Assembly: GCA_021325275.1 (NCBI GenBank)
Contig: JAJPHL010000036.1
Span: forward strand, 124,001 to 188,000
Length of the DNA: 64,000 nt
Origin: Terriglobia bacterium
GTDB taxonomy: Bacteria > Acidobacteriota > Terriglobia > JAJPHL01
Reading direction: 5' to 3'
The translations under genes and the position numbers were made by a program. The first letter of the stretch is position 1, and every line of letters begins with the position of its first letter. Shown here piece by piece: positions 50,587 to 59,693 of this stretch. The notes beneath the pieces are model-generated. The model was not told the DNA's origin, did not search any database, and worked only from the letters and a program-made list of their open reading frames with translations.

Positions 50587-51273
50587 TTAATCCGCGCCGA
50601 TCATGTCGTGAGCGGCGCTGGGGAACTGACGAGGCTCGGATTGCGGCGCGGCGTCTCGCGGGGAGCGCAACAAGCCGAGAGGCGTGAGCAGCAGGATCTG
50701 CAGGTCGAGCCACAGCGACTGATGCTTCAAGTAATGCAGATCGAAGCGCAAACGCTCGCCGATGTCGCAACGCCCACGCAGTCCATGGACTTGCGCCCAG
50801 CCGGTGATCCCCGGCTTCACTTGCAAGCGTTGTTTGTAGCGCGGATACTCGCGGCGGAAGCGCTCCGCAAACGTCGGCCGCTCCGGCCGCGGACCCACCA
50901 GACTCATGTCGCCGCGCAAGACGTTCCAAAGTTGCGGCAGCTCGTCGAGGCCGGTGCGGCGCAGCCAGCGGCCCAGCGCGCCCGCTTCGGCGGGCATCAC
51001 TTCGGTCCATTGGGCGTCCGATCGCGACGCCGGTTGCGGCGGAAGCGTGCGGAATTTGTAGATGGTGAAGCGCCGGCCGTTTTTTCCCAAGCGCATCTGT
51101 GAGAAAATCACGGGGCCGGTGGAAGTTACGCGGATCGCGGCGGCGATAAGCGCGCCGAGCGGCGCGGCGACAAGAACTCCGGCGCCCGAAAGCGCGATGT
51201 CAAGAAAGCGCTTCGCGCCGTCGCGGACGGAGTGGTCCTGGAAACTGCGTGTATGCTGGTTCACTTCTTTCAC
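50587..51273 (-). CDS. Undecaprenyl-phosphate sugar-1-phosphate transferase
   Basis: Initiating transferase of the bacterial sugar transferase family (PF02397, WcaJ/WbaP catalytic domain), which loads the first sugar phosphate on undecaprenyl phosphate. About 227 residues from this start: KRFLDIALSGAGVLVAAPLGALI is the membrane hairpin, then the catalytic signatures MRLGKNGRRFTIYKFRTL, RRTGLDELPQLWNVLRGDMSLVGPRPERP, and KPGITGWAQVHGLRG. It is a short form without the four N-terminal membrane helices of WcaJ. The frame is open to an ATG at 51318, but a perfect TATAAT lies inside that extension, so a GTG near 51273 (AAGGTGG upstream) is more likely. Confidence 0.9.
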   Translation of the reverse strand: MKEVNQHTRSFQDHSVRDGAKRFLDIALSGAGVLVAAPLGALIAAAIRVTSTGPVIFSQMRLGKNGRRFTIYKFRTLPPQPASRSDAQWTEVMPAEAGALGRWLRRTGLDELPQLWNVLRGDMSLVGPRPERPTFAERFRREYPRYKQRLQVKPGITGWAQVHGLRGRCDIGERLRFDLHYLKHQSLWLDLQILLLTPLGLLRSPRDAAPQSEPRQFPSAAHDMIGAD

Positions 51274-51303
51274 GCCCACCTTCACTTGACCGATACTGAG
51301 TGA

Positions 51304-51331
51304 ATTATACCCCGCCATGGAACAATTGCAA
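51304..51331 (-). promoter_or_regulatory. Consensus-like promoter of the sugar transferase gene
   Basis: On the minus strand TTGCAA (51326-51331), 16 bases and TATAAT (51304-51309). The predicted transcript start near 51297 is downstream of the ATG at 51318, which argues against that start codon. Confidence 0.6.
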
Positions 51332-51336
51332 CCAAG

Positions 51337-53154
51337 GTGAAAAATAGGACCATCGGCGGAGGGACTGTCACGGCAGCTCTGGCCGCGGCGACCTTATTTA
51401 TCGTGCCGCTCGCGCTGACGCCGGCACTGGTCGCCTCCGACGTCACGCCGAAATTGCTCGCGCTGCTCGCGGGTGCGTGCGCCGTGTGGATCGCGTTCAC
51501 CGTCGCGGGTGCGCGCCCGCAAGGTCCGCGGTGGTTCTTCGCAAGCCTCGCGGCGCTGGCGGTCTGCGGCGCGTTGTCGACGATTTTCTCCAGCGACCAC
51601 GTGCTTTCGATCGCCGGATCGGAGTGGCGGCGGCTCGGCCTTCCCGCGTGGCTGGCGTGTCTCGCGATCGCAGCCGCGATTCCCGCGGCCGGCGCGCGAC
51701 GCATGCTGCACGGCGCGATCGCCGCGGCCGGCACAATCGCGGCCATCTACGCGTTTGCGCAGTACAGCGGCCACGATCCGTGGATCAACGCGGCGCTCTA
51801 CCATATCGGCGAAGGCGAGTGGCAGATCGTACGGCCGCCGTCGACATTCGGATACGTAAGTTATTTCGCACTCTACGAAGCCGCGGCCGTTTTCGTAGCA
51901 GCGGGTCTGGCGCTGGACGAGCAGTCGCGCGCGTGGCAATGCGTTTGGGGTGCGTCGGCCGCGGCGATGACGCTGGCCGTGATCCTCTCAGGATCGCGCG
52001 GCGTGTTGGTTGGCGTGGCGGCGGGAGCCGTCGCGTTGGGCGCGCGTGTGGCGCGCGACGCACACAAACGCCGCGCCGTGCTGGCGGCGGCACTGGCGAT
52101 CGTGGTGGCGGCGGGCGCTTTTGTCGCGAGTCCTTGGGGACAGCCGGTAAGAAGTCGCGTGAAGTGGTTCGTGGAGGATCAAGAGGGTGGCGGGCGATTG
52201 CTGCTATGGCGCGATTCCGCCAAGTTGATCGGCGCGCATCCGCTTTTCGGTACGGGCCTCGAGACATTCGGGCGCGAGTTCGCGCCGGTGGAATCCCTCG
52301 ACCTGGCGCAGCGCTTTCCGGATCGCTACGTGGAATCGCCGCACAATACGCTCCTCGATTACGCGACATCGGCGGGACTGCCGGCGCTCGCGGCGTTCGC
52401 GGTGCTGATGACCGGCGCGCTGCGTTCCGCCGATCCCGCGACGTTCGCCGCGCTCGTCGCGGGACTGGTGGCCGCCCAGTTTGTCGCCGACACCATTACG
52501 ACGCGATTGCTGCTGATGTCGCTTGTGGGCTTGGCGATTCCGCCGGCGCCGCCGGCGCGATTCACGCGAGGTCCGCGATGGGCCGTTGGCGGCATCGCTG
52601 TCGCGGCGGCCATTTTCGCCGGCGTCTTCGGCGCGCGACTCATCTCCGCCGACCGTCACGCAGTTCTCGCGGAGCGCGCGATCGCTCGCGGCGATCTTGA
52701 CGCGGTGGTGGAGGAAGGACGCGCCTCGTCGCAAGCGTTTCCGTGGGGCGGCGTGTATGCGTTCCGGCAATCGCGATTACTGGGACAGGTCGCGATGCTC
52801 GCCGCCGTTCCGCCGGCAGCGCGGTCATTCCTATTGCTGCAAGCCGGCGCAGCGGCGGGCGACGCTCTGGCGCACGTGGAGCAGCAAGCGGCCGTGCACC
52901 TGCAACTCGCCTCGATTGCCGGACTCGGGGGCGATCTCATCCAGGCGCAGGCGGAACTGGAGGCCGCAGTGCGCGCTTCGCCGGCGTGGTTCCGTCCGCA
53001 CTGGCAACTGGCGCTGCTACTCGCGCAGGCGTCGAAACCAAAGGAAGCGGCCGAGCAGGCTACCGCAGCGCTCGAACGCGGCGCCCGGGCCTTTCCCGAC
53101 GTGGAAGCCCAATGTGTAAGAATCCAGACATCGGCGCGCCCGGCGCATCCCTGA
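51337..53154 (+). CDS. O-antigen ligase-like membrane protein with C-terminal TPR region
   Basis: Protein of 605 residues. About ten membrane segments fill the first 430 residues. Wzy_C/O-antigen-ligase signatures include ILSGSRGVLVGVAAG (near 207) and the periplasmic loop with RLLLWRDSAKLIGAHPLFGTGLETFGREF (near 288-316) followed by YVESPHNTLLDYATSAGLPAL. The soluble C-terminus (about 440-605) looks like TPR helices (DALAHVEQQAAVHLQLASIAGLGGD, SKPKEAAEQATAAL). This architecture is also found in glycosylating PglL-like enzymes. It is divergent from the sugar transferase with 18 bases between the longest frames, so both promoters lie within coding sequence. The GTG start has little ribosome-site support. 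Confidence 0.82.
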   Translation: MKNRTIGGGTVTAALAAATLFIVPLALTPALVASDVTPKLLALLAGACAVWIAFTVAGARPQGPRWFFASLAALAVCGALSTIFSSDHVLSIAGSEWRRLGLPAWLACLAIAAAIPAAGARRMLHGAIAAAGTIAAIYAFAQYSGHDPWINAALYHIGEGEWQIVRPPSTFGYVSYFALYEAAAVFVAAGLALDEQSRAWQCVWGASAAAMTLAVILSGSRGVLVGVAAGAVALGARVARDAHKRRAVLAAALAIVVAAGAFVASPWGQPVRSRVKWFVEDQEGGGRLLLWRDSAKLIGAHPLFGTGLETFGREFAPVESLDLAQRFPDRYVESPHNTLLDYATSAGLPALAAFAVLMTGALRSADPATFAALVAGLVAAQFVADTITTRLLLMSLVGLAIPPAPPARFTRGPRWAVGGIAVAAAIFAGVFGARLISADRHAVLAERAIARGDLDAVVEEGRASSQAFPWGGVYAFRQSRLLGQVAMLAAVPPAARSFLLLQAGAAAGDALAHVEQQAAVHLQLASIAGLGGDLIQAQAELEAAVRASPAWFRPHWQLALLLAQASKPKEAAEQATAALERGARAFPDVEAQCVRIQTSARPAHP

Positions 53155-53161
53155 CCCCTGC

Positions 53162-53191
53162 TTGACACGAACGGCGAGAATGCGACAGAAT
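53162..53191 (+). promoter_or_regulatory. Promoter of the TIGR03437 protein gene
   Basis: TTGACA (53162-53167), 18 bases, CAGAAT (53186-53191). The ATG at 53198 is 7 bases past the -10, so transcription and translation appear to begin at the same base. Confidence 0.55.
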
Positions 53192-53197
53192 TTGATT

Positions 53198-54004
53198 ATG
53201 AAACGAACTTGGTGGGCTGCGGTTCTCCTTTTAGTTCTCAGTGTTCCCGTCTGTCAAACAGTGGCGCAATCGCCGACGCTGGGCGCCGGCTCGATTGTGA
53301 ACGGCGCGAGTTTCGCGCAAGCTAGTGCCGTGAACGGCGCCATCGCACCCGGAACGATCGTGAGCGCGTTTGGCACCAACCTCGCTTCACAGACGCAAGG
53401 CGCCTTGACCGTGCCGCTGACCACCACGCTGAACGGCAGTTCGCTGACGTTCTTTGCGGGGTCCTCGGCGTTTGCCGCGCCGCTGTTTTTCACATCGGCC
53501 GGGCAAATCAACGCGCAGGTTCCGTTCAACGTTCCCTTGAATTCTTCGATCACCGCGCAAGTGACGCTCAACGGACAAGCCAGCTCCCCGATCTCGGTGA
53601 GCGTGGTCGCGGTGTCGCCGGGAATCTTTTTCAATGCGGACGGTCAAGGCCATAACGTCGGCGCGATCATCCACAACTCCGGCGCCCCCACGATCAACGT
53701 TTCCAATCCTGCCGTGCAGGGTGAATTCGTGGACATCTTCTGCACCGGATTGGGCGCTGTGAGTCCGCCCGCGGCTTCGGGCGCGGCCGGACCATCGAGT
53801 CCCACGTCGAACACCGTGGCAACTCCCACGGTGACCTTGGCGGGCCAAACGATTACGCCGGTATTCTCGGGATTGGCGCCTGGATTTGTGGGACTCTACC
53901 AAGTGGCGTTCCAAGTTCCCGCCAATGCTCCGTCCGGCTTCCAGAACGTATCGCTCACGATCAACGGAATCACCAGCAATGTGGTGACAATGAACGTGAA
54001 ATAG
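53198..54004 (+). CDS. Secreted TIGR03437-domain protein
   Basis: Protein of 268 residues: a signal peptide (1-25, ending TVAQ) and one TIGR03437 domain filling the rest. Its signatures are all visible: GAIAPGTIVSAFGTNLAS, TSAGQINAQVPFN, SPGIFF, DIFCTGLGAVSPP and SGLAPGFVGLYQVAFQVP. The same domain ends the large SBBP protein at 25966, but here it stands alone, as if a secreted anchor or adaptor. Two upstream in-frame starts lie inside the promoter and are rejected. It is inserted between a ligase and a glycosyltransferase gene, so a role in surface assembly is possible but unproven. Confidence 0.88.
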   Translation: MKRTWWAAVLLLVLSVPVCQTVAQSPTLGAGSIVNGASFAQASAVNGAIAPGTIVSAFGTNLASQTQGALTVPLTTTLNGSSLTFFAGSSAFAAPLFFTSAGQINAQVPFNVPLNSSITAQVTLNGQASSPISVSVVAVSPGIFFNADGQGHNVGAIIHNSGAPTINVSNPAVQGEFVDIFCTGLGAVSPPAASGAAGPSSPTSNTVATPTVTLAGQTITPVFSGLAPGFVGLYQVAFQVPANAPSGFQNVSLTINGITSNVVTMNVK

Positions 54005-54011
54005 TGGGAGG

Positions 54012-55136
54012 GTGGACAAGCCCTCCATCCTTTTCGTCGATCAGTTTTCGGGACTCGGCGGATCGCAGCGGACGCTGCTCGATCTGTTGCCGGCACTCGA
54101 CGATTTCACACTGGAATTCGCGCTTCCCGGCGAAGGACCGCTCACCGCGGCCCTGCAACGCCGCGGCCATTCTTGGACCCCAGTAGAAATTGGAGAATAC
54201 TCGCGCGGACGGAAGTCGCTGGCTGACGTCGCGCGCTTCGCGCTGCGCCAGCCGGCCGCCGCGGCGGCCCTGACGAAGCTGGCACAGGGTAAATCGCTCC
54301 TCTACGCGCTTGGTCCGCGCGTGTTTCCCGCGGCGGCCGCCGCGGCGCGACGAGCCGGCGTGCCTTCGATCTGGCATTTGCAACTGGAAATCGAGTCGTG
54401 GCGCGATCGCAAGGTGCTGGAAGCCGCTTGCCGATGGGCGCACCCTCGCGTGATCGCGTGCAGTGAAGCGTGCCTCGACGTTTTCCCGGAAAAGGGCGCG
54501 GTGCGCCGCAACGCGTGCGTTGTCTACAACGGCGTGGAGGACGTGCGATTACCGGCCACGGCGCCGAATGCCTCGCCGGTCATCGGCATGATCGGTCACA
54601 TTCATCCCGACAAAGGCGTGCTCGATTTGCTCGACGCGATTCCCGAGATTACCTGTGCGTTTCCCGATACGCGCTTCCGTTTCATCGGCCCCGCGGACGA
54701 CGACGCGTTCGCCAAGCAAGCCGCCGCGCGCGCCGTTGAACTCACCGTGGAATGCCACGCGCGAATCGATTTTCCCGGCGAAGCCGCCTCACCGAACGCG
54801 GCATTCGCGGGACTCGATTTAGTCGTGGTGCCGTCGCGCCGCGAAGCCGCGAGTCGCGTGGTGCTGGAAGCATTTTCCGCGGGACTTCCGGTAGTGGCGT
54901 CCGACGCCGGCGGATTGCCGGAAGTCGTGGGGCGCGACGGCCTGCTGTTTCCCGCCGGCGATCCGAGCAAACTGGCGGCGGTGATTATTCGTGTGCTGCT
55001 CGATCCGTCCCTGCGGCGGCGAATGGCGGAAGCGGGCCGGCGGAGTTATGAACAGCGCTGGCGGGCGGATCGTTTTCGTCAAGGTGTGCGCGCCGAGATA
55101 GAAAAGCAAATCGCGATCGCGCGGGTGGGGGGTTGA
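54012..55136 (+). CDS. Family 4 glycosyltransferase
   Basis: GT-B glycosyltransferase of 374 residues. The acceptor half begins ILFVDQFSGLGGSQRTLLDLLP, with the GG turn of the family; the donor half has PVIGMIGHIHPDKGVLDLLDAI (near 181) and VVVPSRREAASRVVLEAFSAGLPVVASDAGGLPEV (near 274-308), where a glutamate pair seven residues apart contacts the nucleotide sugar. The GTG start has a strong GGGAGG just upstream, in contrast to the preceding leaderless gene, and begins eight bases after its stop, so it is probably the second cistron. Likely part of surface glycan synthesis. Confidence 0.9.
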   Translation: MDKPSILFVDQFSGLGGSQRTLLDLLPALDDFTLEFALPGEGPLTAALQRRGHSWTPVEIGEYSRGRKSLADVARFALRQPAAAAALTKLAQGKSLLYALGPRVFPAAAAAARRAGVPSIWHLQLEIESWRDRKVLEAACRWAHPRVIACSEACLDVFPEKGAVRRNACVVYNGVEDVRLPATAPNASPVIGMIGHIHPDKGVLDLLDAIPEITCAFPDTRFRFIGPADDDAFAKQAAARAVELTVECHARIDFPGEAASPNAAFAGLDLVVVPSRREAASRVVLEAFSAGLPVVASDAGGLPEVVGRDGLLFPAGDPSKLAAVIIRVLLDPSLRRRMAEAGRRSYEQRWRADRFRQGVRAEIEKQIAIARVGG

Positions 55137-55139
55137 TCT

Positions 55140-56291
55140 TCACGGCTTTACCGTCATACGCAGGAATTTCACGAACGAGACCAAGTGGAATGCGGCGCGG
55201 CGGGGCAGATTTTCGCGCGGAACATGCAGCGGCGCGAGCCTCCGCTGCAGAACGACAACACGATCGCGCCACTTCGGCACGAAAGCGAGCTGCAACAACA
55301 GTTGCTCCTTGCCGCGGCGCCCGGAATCCATGGTCGTCAGCGAGTGCCGATCGATCCATTCGAGTGCGCGAGGCGGCAGCGAGGCGCGTGCCGCATCAAG
55401 CGTTGCCGGCCACGGCGCATGGAACACGCGCGCGGCGATCGCCAGTCCGGTGACGCACAATTCGCGAAGCGGTTTTTGCGGCGGCTGCGTGTTGTCGGCG
55501 AGCCATCCGCGCCAAAAAGATGAATCCTCCACATGACGATCGAGGAATCCCGCGATCTCGTAAAGATTCGACGGGCGCAAGCTGCCGCGAAAAATGTGAC
55601 GCATCGCATGCAACACGCATGCCGAAAGCTGATCGCGCGCGTCGAGCGCCGGCAGGCCTTCGCACAGCGTCACACGCGTCAAGGGATCGGGCGAAAACTC
55701 CACCGCGATGCGCTCGAACTCCGACGGCCATTGTCGATCGTGCAACTCGACAACCGGCGGTGTCCGCGGATTGAAAAAATCGCCGTCCCGATGCGTGAAG
55801 TCCAGCGGAAGCAACATCGGCAGATGCACGGCCGGTCCTTCCGGCTCGCCCTCCAGGGCGCGATAGCCATTCGCCAGAAGAAGCGTGAACGCTTTCTGCG
55901 CGTCGGCAGGCGACAACAGGAAATCGATATCGTTCTGCAAGCGGTCTTCGGCGACGGGCACGTAATCGGGCGCCAGGAGAAACCCTTTGAGCACGGCGAG
56001 GCGCAGACCTGCAGCCTCGAGCAAACCCGCAAGCCGTCCCGCGATAGCGCGGAACTTCGTTAGGCGAATCGCGTTCTTCCGCCGCCGTTCGCGGTACTCG
56101 TCGTCAAGAAGCAGGCTGATACCGGATTCTTGCGCGGCGCGCCAGAAATGCAGCGACAATCCGGCGCGATCGGTCCATCCCAGCCAGTCGCGCTGCGCGC
56201 TCTCCGGCAGGGCGGCGAATTCGATTAGCGCAGCCCGCGCTTGCGCGCGATCGTAGGAAAGGCAGCGCGCCAAATGTTCCAGATCAACCAT
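55140..56291 (-). CDS. Nucleotidyltransferase-fold protein (NTP_transf_5)
   Basis: Protein of 383 residues of the uncharacterised nucleotidyltransferase family NTP_transf_5 (PF14907), often found near glycan or peptide-modifying genes. After a helical start, LAVLKGFLLAPDYVPVAEDRLQNDIDFLL (about 97-126) carries the lysine-glycine and the DIDFL acidic motif expected of a polymerase-beta-like active site. HLPMLLPLDFTHR and VELHDRQWP follow, and HAMRHIFRGSLRPSNLYEIAGFL near 228-250 is the family's second half. It is soluble and convergent with the GT4 gene, with a three-base gap. The substrate is unknown. Confidence 0.75.
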   Translation of the reverse strand: MVDLEHLARCLSYDRAQARAALIEFAALPESAQRDWLGWTDRAGLSLHFWRAAQESGISLLLDDEYRERRRKNAIRLTKFRAIAGRLAGLLEAAGLRLAVLKGFLLAPDYVPVAEDRLQNDIDFLLSPADAQKAFTLLLANGYRALEGEPEGPAVHLPMLLPLDFTHRDGDFFNPRTPPVVELHDRQWPSEFERIAVEFSPDPLTRVTLCEGLPALDARDQLSACVLHAMRHIFRGSLRPSNLYEIAGFLDRHVEDSSFWRGWLADNTQPPQKPLRELCVTGLAIAARVFHAPWPATLDAARASLPPRALEWIDRHSLTTMDSGRRGKEQLLLQLAFVPKWRDRVVVLQRRLAPLHVPRENLPRRAAFHLVSFVKFLRMTVKP

Positions 56292-56315
56292 TGCGGCTGC
56301 TACAACTATGTCCGC

Positions 56316-59300
56316 TCAGAAGCCGAGGCGCAAGGAAAGTTGCACTTGGCGCGGCGGACCCACGGTTTCAATCGCGCCGAACGCCGGACCAAAATCCTTG
56401 TTGTTGCCGGGAATGCCGAGATCGGGATGATTGAACAAATTGAAGAACTCGGCGCGGAAATTCAGCGACACTTTCTCGTTCAGCGCAAAGCCGCGCGTCA
56501 CCGCGAACGAATACACTTTATTCGACGGCGTGGGCAACAGATCGCGTCCCGCGTTTCCGTAGGTAAACGGCGCGGGATCGGAGAACGCCGCCGTGTTGAA
56601 CCACTGCGCCAACGAGCGCTGTCCCGGCGGCAGCGAGATCGCTTGGCCCGGTACGATGTTTGGACGATTCGGCGTGTCGGTGTTCGCGGGATCGAACGTA
56701 AAGTAGAAAGAATTTTCCGGCGTTCCGTCCTGCATGAGGCCCGTGCCGCTGACCGTCCATCCGGAAACGAGCGGCGTCACGGCCGTCGCTTTCATCCAAC
56801 GGCGTCCGCGGCCCAGCGGCAGATCGTACGCGAAGTTCATCACGAAGCGCCGCGGCACGTTGAAGAACGATGGTCCGCGCTCCAAGCGTAAATTGCCTTC
56901 ATTCTGCGCGCCCACACTGTCGAACAATCCTTGAACGATGCCGTCCGCGTCGTCCAGCGACTTCGACCACACGAACGACGCTTGCATCGAGAATCCACTC
57001 GACCAGCGGCGCTCGGCGCGCAGTTGCAGCGAGTGATAAATCGAGTTGGCGATGTCTTGGTATTGAATCAGCGGCCCGAGCGACGGAAAAGTTCGCAGCG
57101 ACTGAATGTCGCCGGGACGCGGCGCTAAATCCTGGCCGATCTCCACGTGTTGCGGCGTGTTGAATTTGCGAAAACGTCCCAGATGCGTGCCCTTGGTTCC
57201 CACGTATCCCGCTTCGAAGAGAAATCCGTGCGTGCCGTATTGCCACGCGCCGTTCCACTGCTGCGCGTAGGGACTCTTCTCATGGGGATCGATGCCGAAG
57301 TAGCCGGGAAATCCTGTCGACGCGCTGGTGATAAACGGATTCTTCAGTGTGAGCAGCGGAGTGACGCCCACACCCGCGGGTGGCGCGGTGTCCTGCTCGG
57401 TGCGCACGCCGTTCAGAACCAAATCGTAGGATTGCTGCGCGATTTCCGGACTGTAGTACAAACCGTAGGCCGCGCGAAAAACCAAATCGTGCGACTTCAG
57501 CGGACGCCACGCCAGTCCCGCACGGGGCGCGAAGTCGGCGCGATTCGGCGCGACAAGATCCGCCGGCATCGTCGCCACGTTGGCGCCTTCCTGCACCAGT
57601 TTCGGTTGCGCCGGCAGCGTCGAGTAATCGAGGTTGAACATGTGATTGTACTTTTCGCTGAACGGCGAGTTGTAGTCGTAGCGTACGCCGGCGGTCAGCA
57701 CCAATCGCTCCGTCGCGCGAAATTCGTCTTGCACGTACGCCGCCGCGCCCACTTGACGCAAATACGCCTGCGGCTGGCCAACGGTCCGCTGCGTGACGCC
57801 GGGAATTCCCAACAGGAAATCGCCGAACGCGTCGTTCGAGAATCCGCCGGTGAAGGTGAGATATCCGCGGCTGTTCATGCGATCTTGGTAGGCCAGCGAA
57901 TAATGGCGAATCTCGGCGCCCGCTTGCAGCGTGTGCCGTCCACGGCGCGTCGACCAGCGATCAACGCCCTGATACGTGTCGCCCGCCTGCGTCAGCGGCA
58001 GCGTGGGATCGTCGGATGTGATCAGCAAATTGCTTTGCAGAATGAATGCCGGCAATCCGTAGTTCACCGGATCCTGATCGATGCCGTTGATGCCCAACTT
58101 CCCCACGTAGTTGTTGGTGAATGCGTTGAAAGAAATGTCTTGGATCTTCAGGCGGTTGAATCCCAGGCGAAATTCGTTGACCCAATCGCTCGACGAGAAC
58201 GTGTGACCCACCGCGACTTGCTGCGCGCGCACGCGCAAGTGCGTCGGCTCGAGCAAGCGGCCGTTGCCGGCGTCGGAACGCTCGTCGTTGATGGAATAGC
58301 GCGCGAACAAAGTGCCGCGCGACGCGGTGTCCCAATCGACGCGCCCGCTGACGCTGTCGTTGCCGTTGAGAATCGGCGTGGTGCTCAAGTAATTCGGCCG
58401 GCCGGGTTGATTTGCTTGCGGCTCGAATTGCGTGATCACGGTTTGCGCAATCGAATCGAGGCGCGCGGCGGGAATCGTGTCGTTCGCGAACGGCAATCCC
58501 GTCAGCGGATCTTTCACCGTGTCGGTTCCGGTAAAGTTTCCCCCGCGCAACAGCGTGTTGGGAACGTTGCTGGCCTTCGACTGGCCTTGATTCAACTGCA
58601 ATCCTTCGTAAGCGGCGAAGAAAAACAGCCGCTTCGAAGAGGGAATGCGGCCGCCCAACTCGCCGCCGAACTGATTCTGCCGAAAGACCGGCTTCGGCGC
58701 CGTGCCCGAGGCGAAGAAGTTGCGCGCGTCGAGCGCTTCGTTGCGAAAATAATCGAACACGCCTCCATGCAAACGCTCCGCGCCCGTGCGCGTGACCACG
58801 TTGACCACGCCACCGCCGTTGTATCCGAAATCGGCGGAAGAGGCCGACGTTTGCAGGCGAAATTCCTGGATCGCATCGATGGGCGGATTCACCACGATCG
58901 CGTGAACGTTGGAATCGGTGTTCAGCACGCCATCGAGCAAATACGTGTTCATCGTCGAGCGCATGCCGTTGACGGGAGGATTTTCGGCCACGTTCCCGCG
59001 CGACGGCTCAACGCCGGTCACGCTGTCGCCATTAAATCCGCCGAGTTGCCGTGGGATCGCGCCGGGCGATAGCGTCGCGAGGCCCGCCACGTCGCGCTGC
59101 GGCAACGGCAGGCGGTCGAGTTGCGGCTGATCGACGTTGAATCCCATGGGGCTCGATGCGGCCTCCACCGGTTCGACAATTTCCGCCACTTCCACCGCCG
59201 TACTCTGCGACGCGAGTTTCAGATGAATGTCGAGATTCAATTCCTGGCGCACTTCGAGCGAGACACGTTCGATGCGATACGCTGCAAATGAATCGGCCTT

Positions 59301-59536
59301 GACCTCCAGACGATACTCGCCGGGCGGCAATCCGGCGATACGGAACGCGCCGGCGCCTGACGCTTCGCGCGAAATCTCCAACGCCGTATTGAGCGATGAA
59401 GCGACGACGTGCGCCTTCGGTACCGGGAGTCCGCTGGATCGAGCACGGCGCCGGCGATGGTCGCCGACGGCACTTGAGCGCAAAGACTCGCCGCCGCGGC
59501 GAGAAGAACAGCCGCGGCGATCAAACGATGGGTCAT
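56316..59536 (-). pseudogene. Oar-like TonB-dependent receptor, single-base frameshift after the signal peptide
   Basis: Outer-membrane transporter. The signal peptide MTHRLIAAAVLLAAAASLCAQ starts at 59536 with AAAGGA upstream. It leads into a carboxypeptidase-regulatory Ig domain (SATIAGAVLDP...GLPVPKAHV... GLPPGEYRLEV), a plug (NPPVNGMRSTMNTYLLDGV and the following GGGVVNVVTRTGAERLHG), and a 22-strand-type barrel ending in the terminal phenylalanine of VQLSLRLGF. The signal and the rest lie in different frames. They switch where GATCC[C]AGCGGA lacks one C (a GG pair at 59436-59437 on the plus strand); restoring it gives a 1073-residue protein. This is either a base-calling error or a disabling mutation. 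The rest of the frame is intact over 3 kb, which favours error or very recent loss. Confidence 0.8.
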
Positions 59537-59693
59537 GGATGTTTCCTTTCCGTCAGCCGGGAGTCGTGTACGCGCCGACTCCGGCGCCCTCGCGCCCAAT
59601 GGATCGTAGACGGTGCGCAGAGGGGTTTCTGTGCCCCGCAAGAGCGGGCTCGGGAAATTGTTGTATCGCGCATAACAGTTGCAAGCTTGACCG

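Noticed and set aside
57147-59072. A 641-residue plus-strand frame opposite the TonB receptor
   Set aside because: Shadow of the receptor's codon bias; no recognisable domain or start signal.
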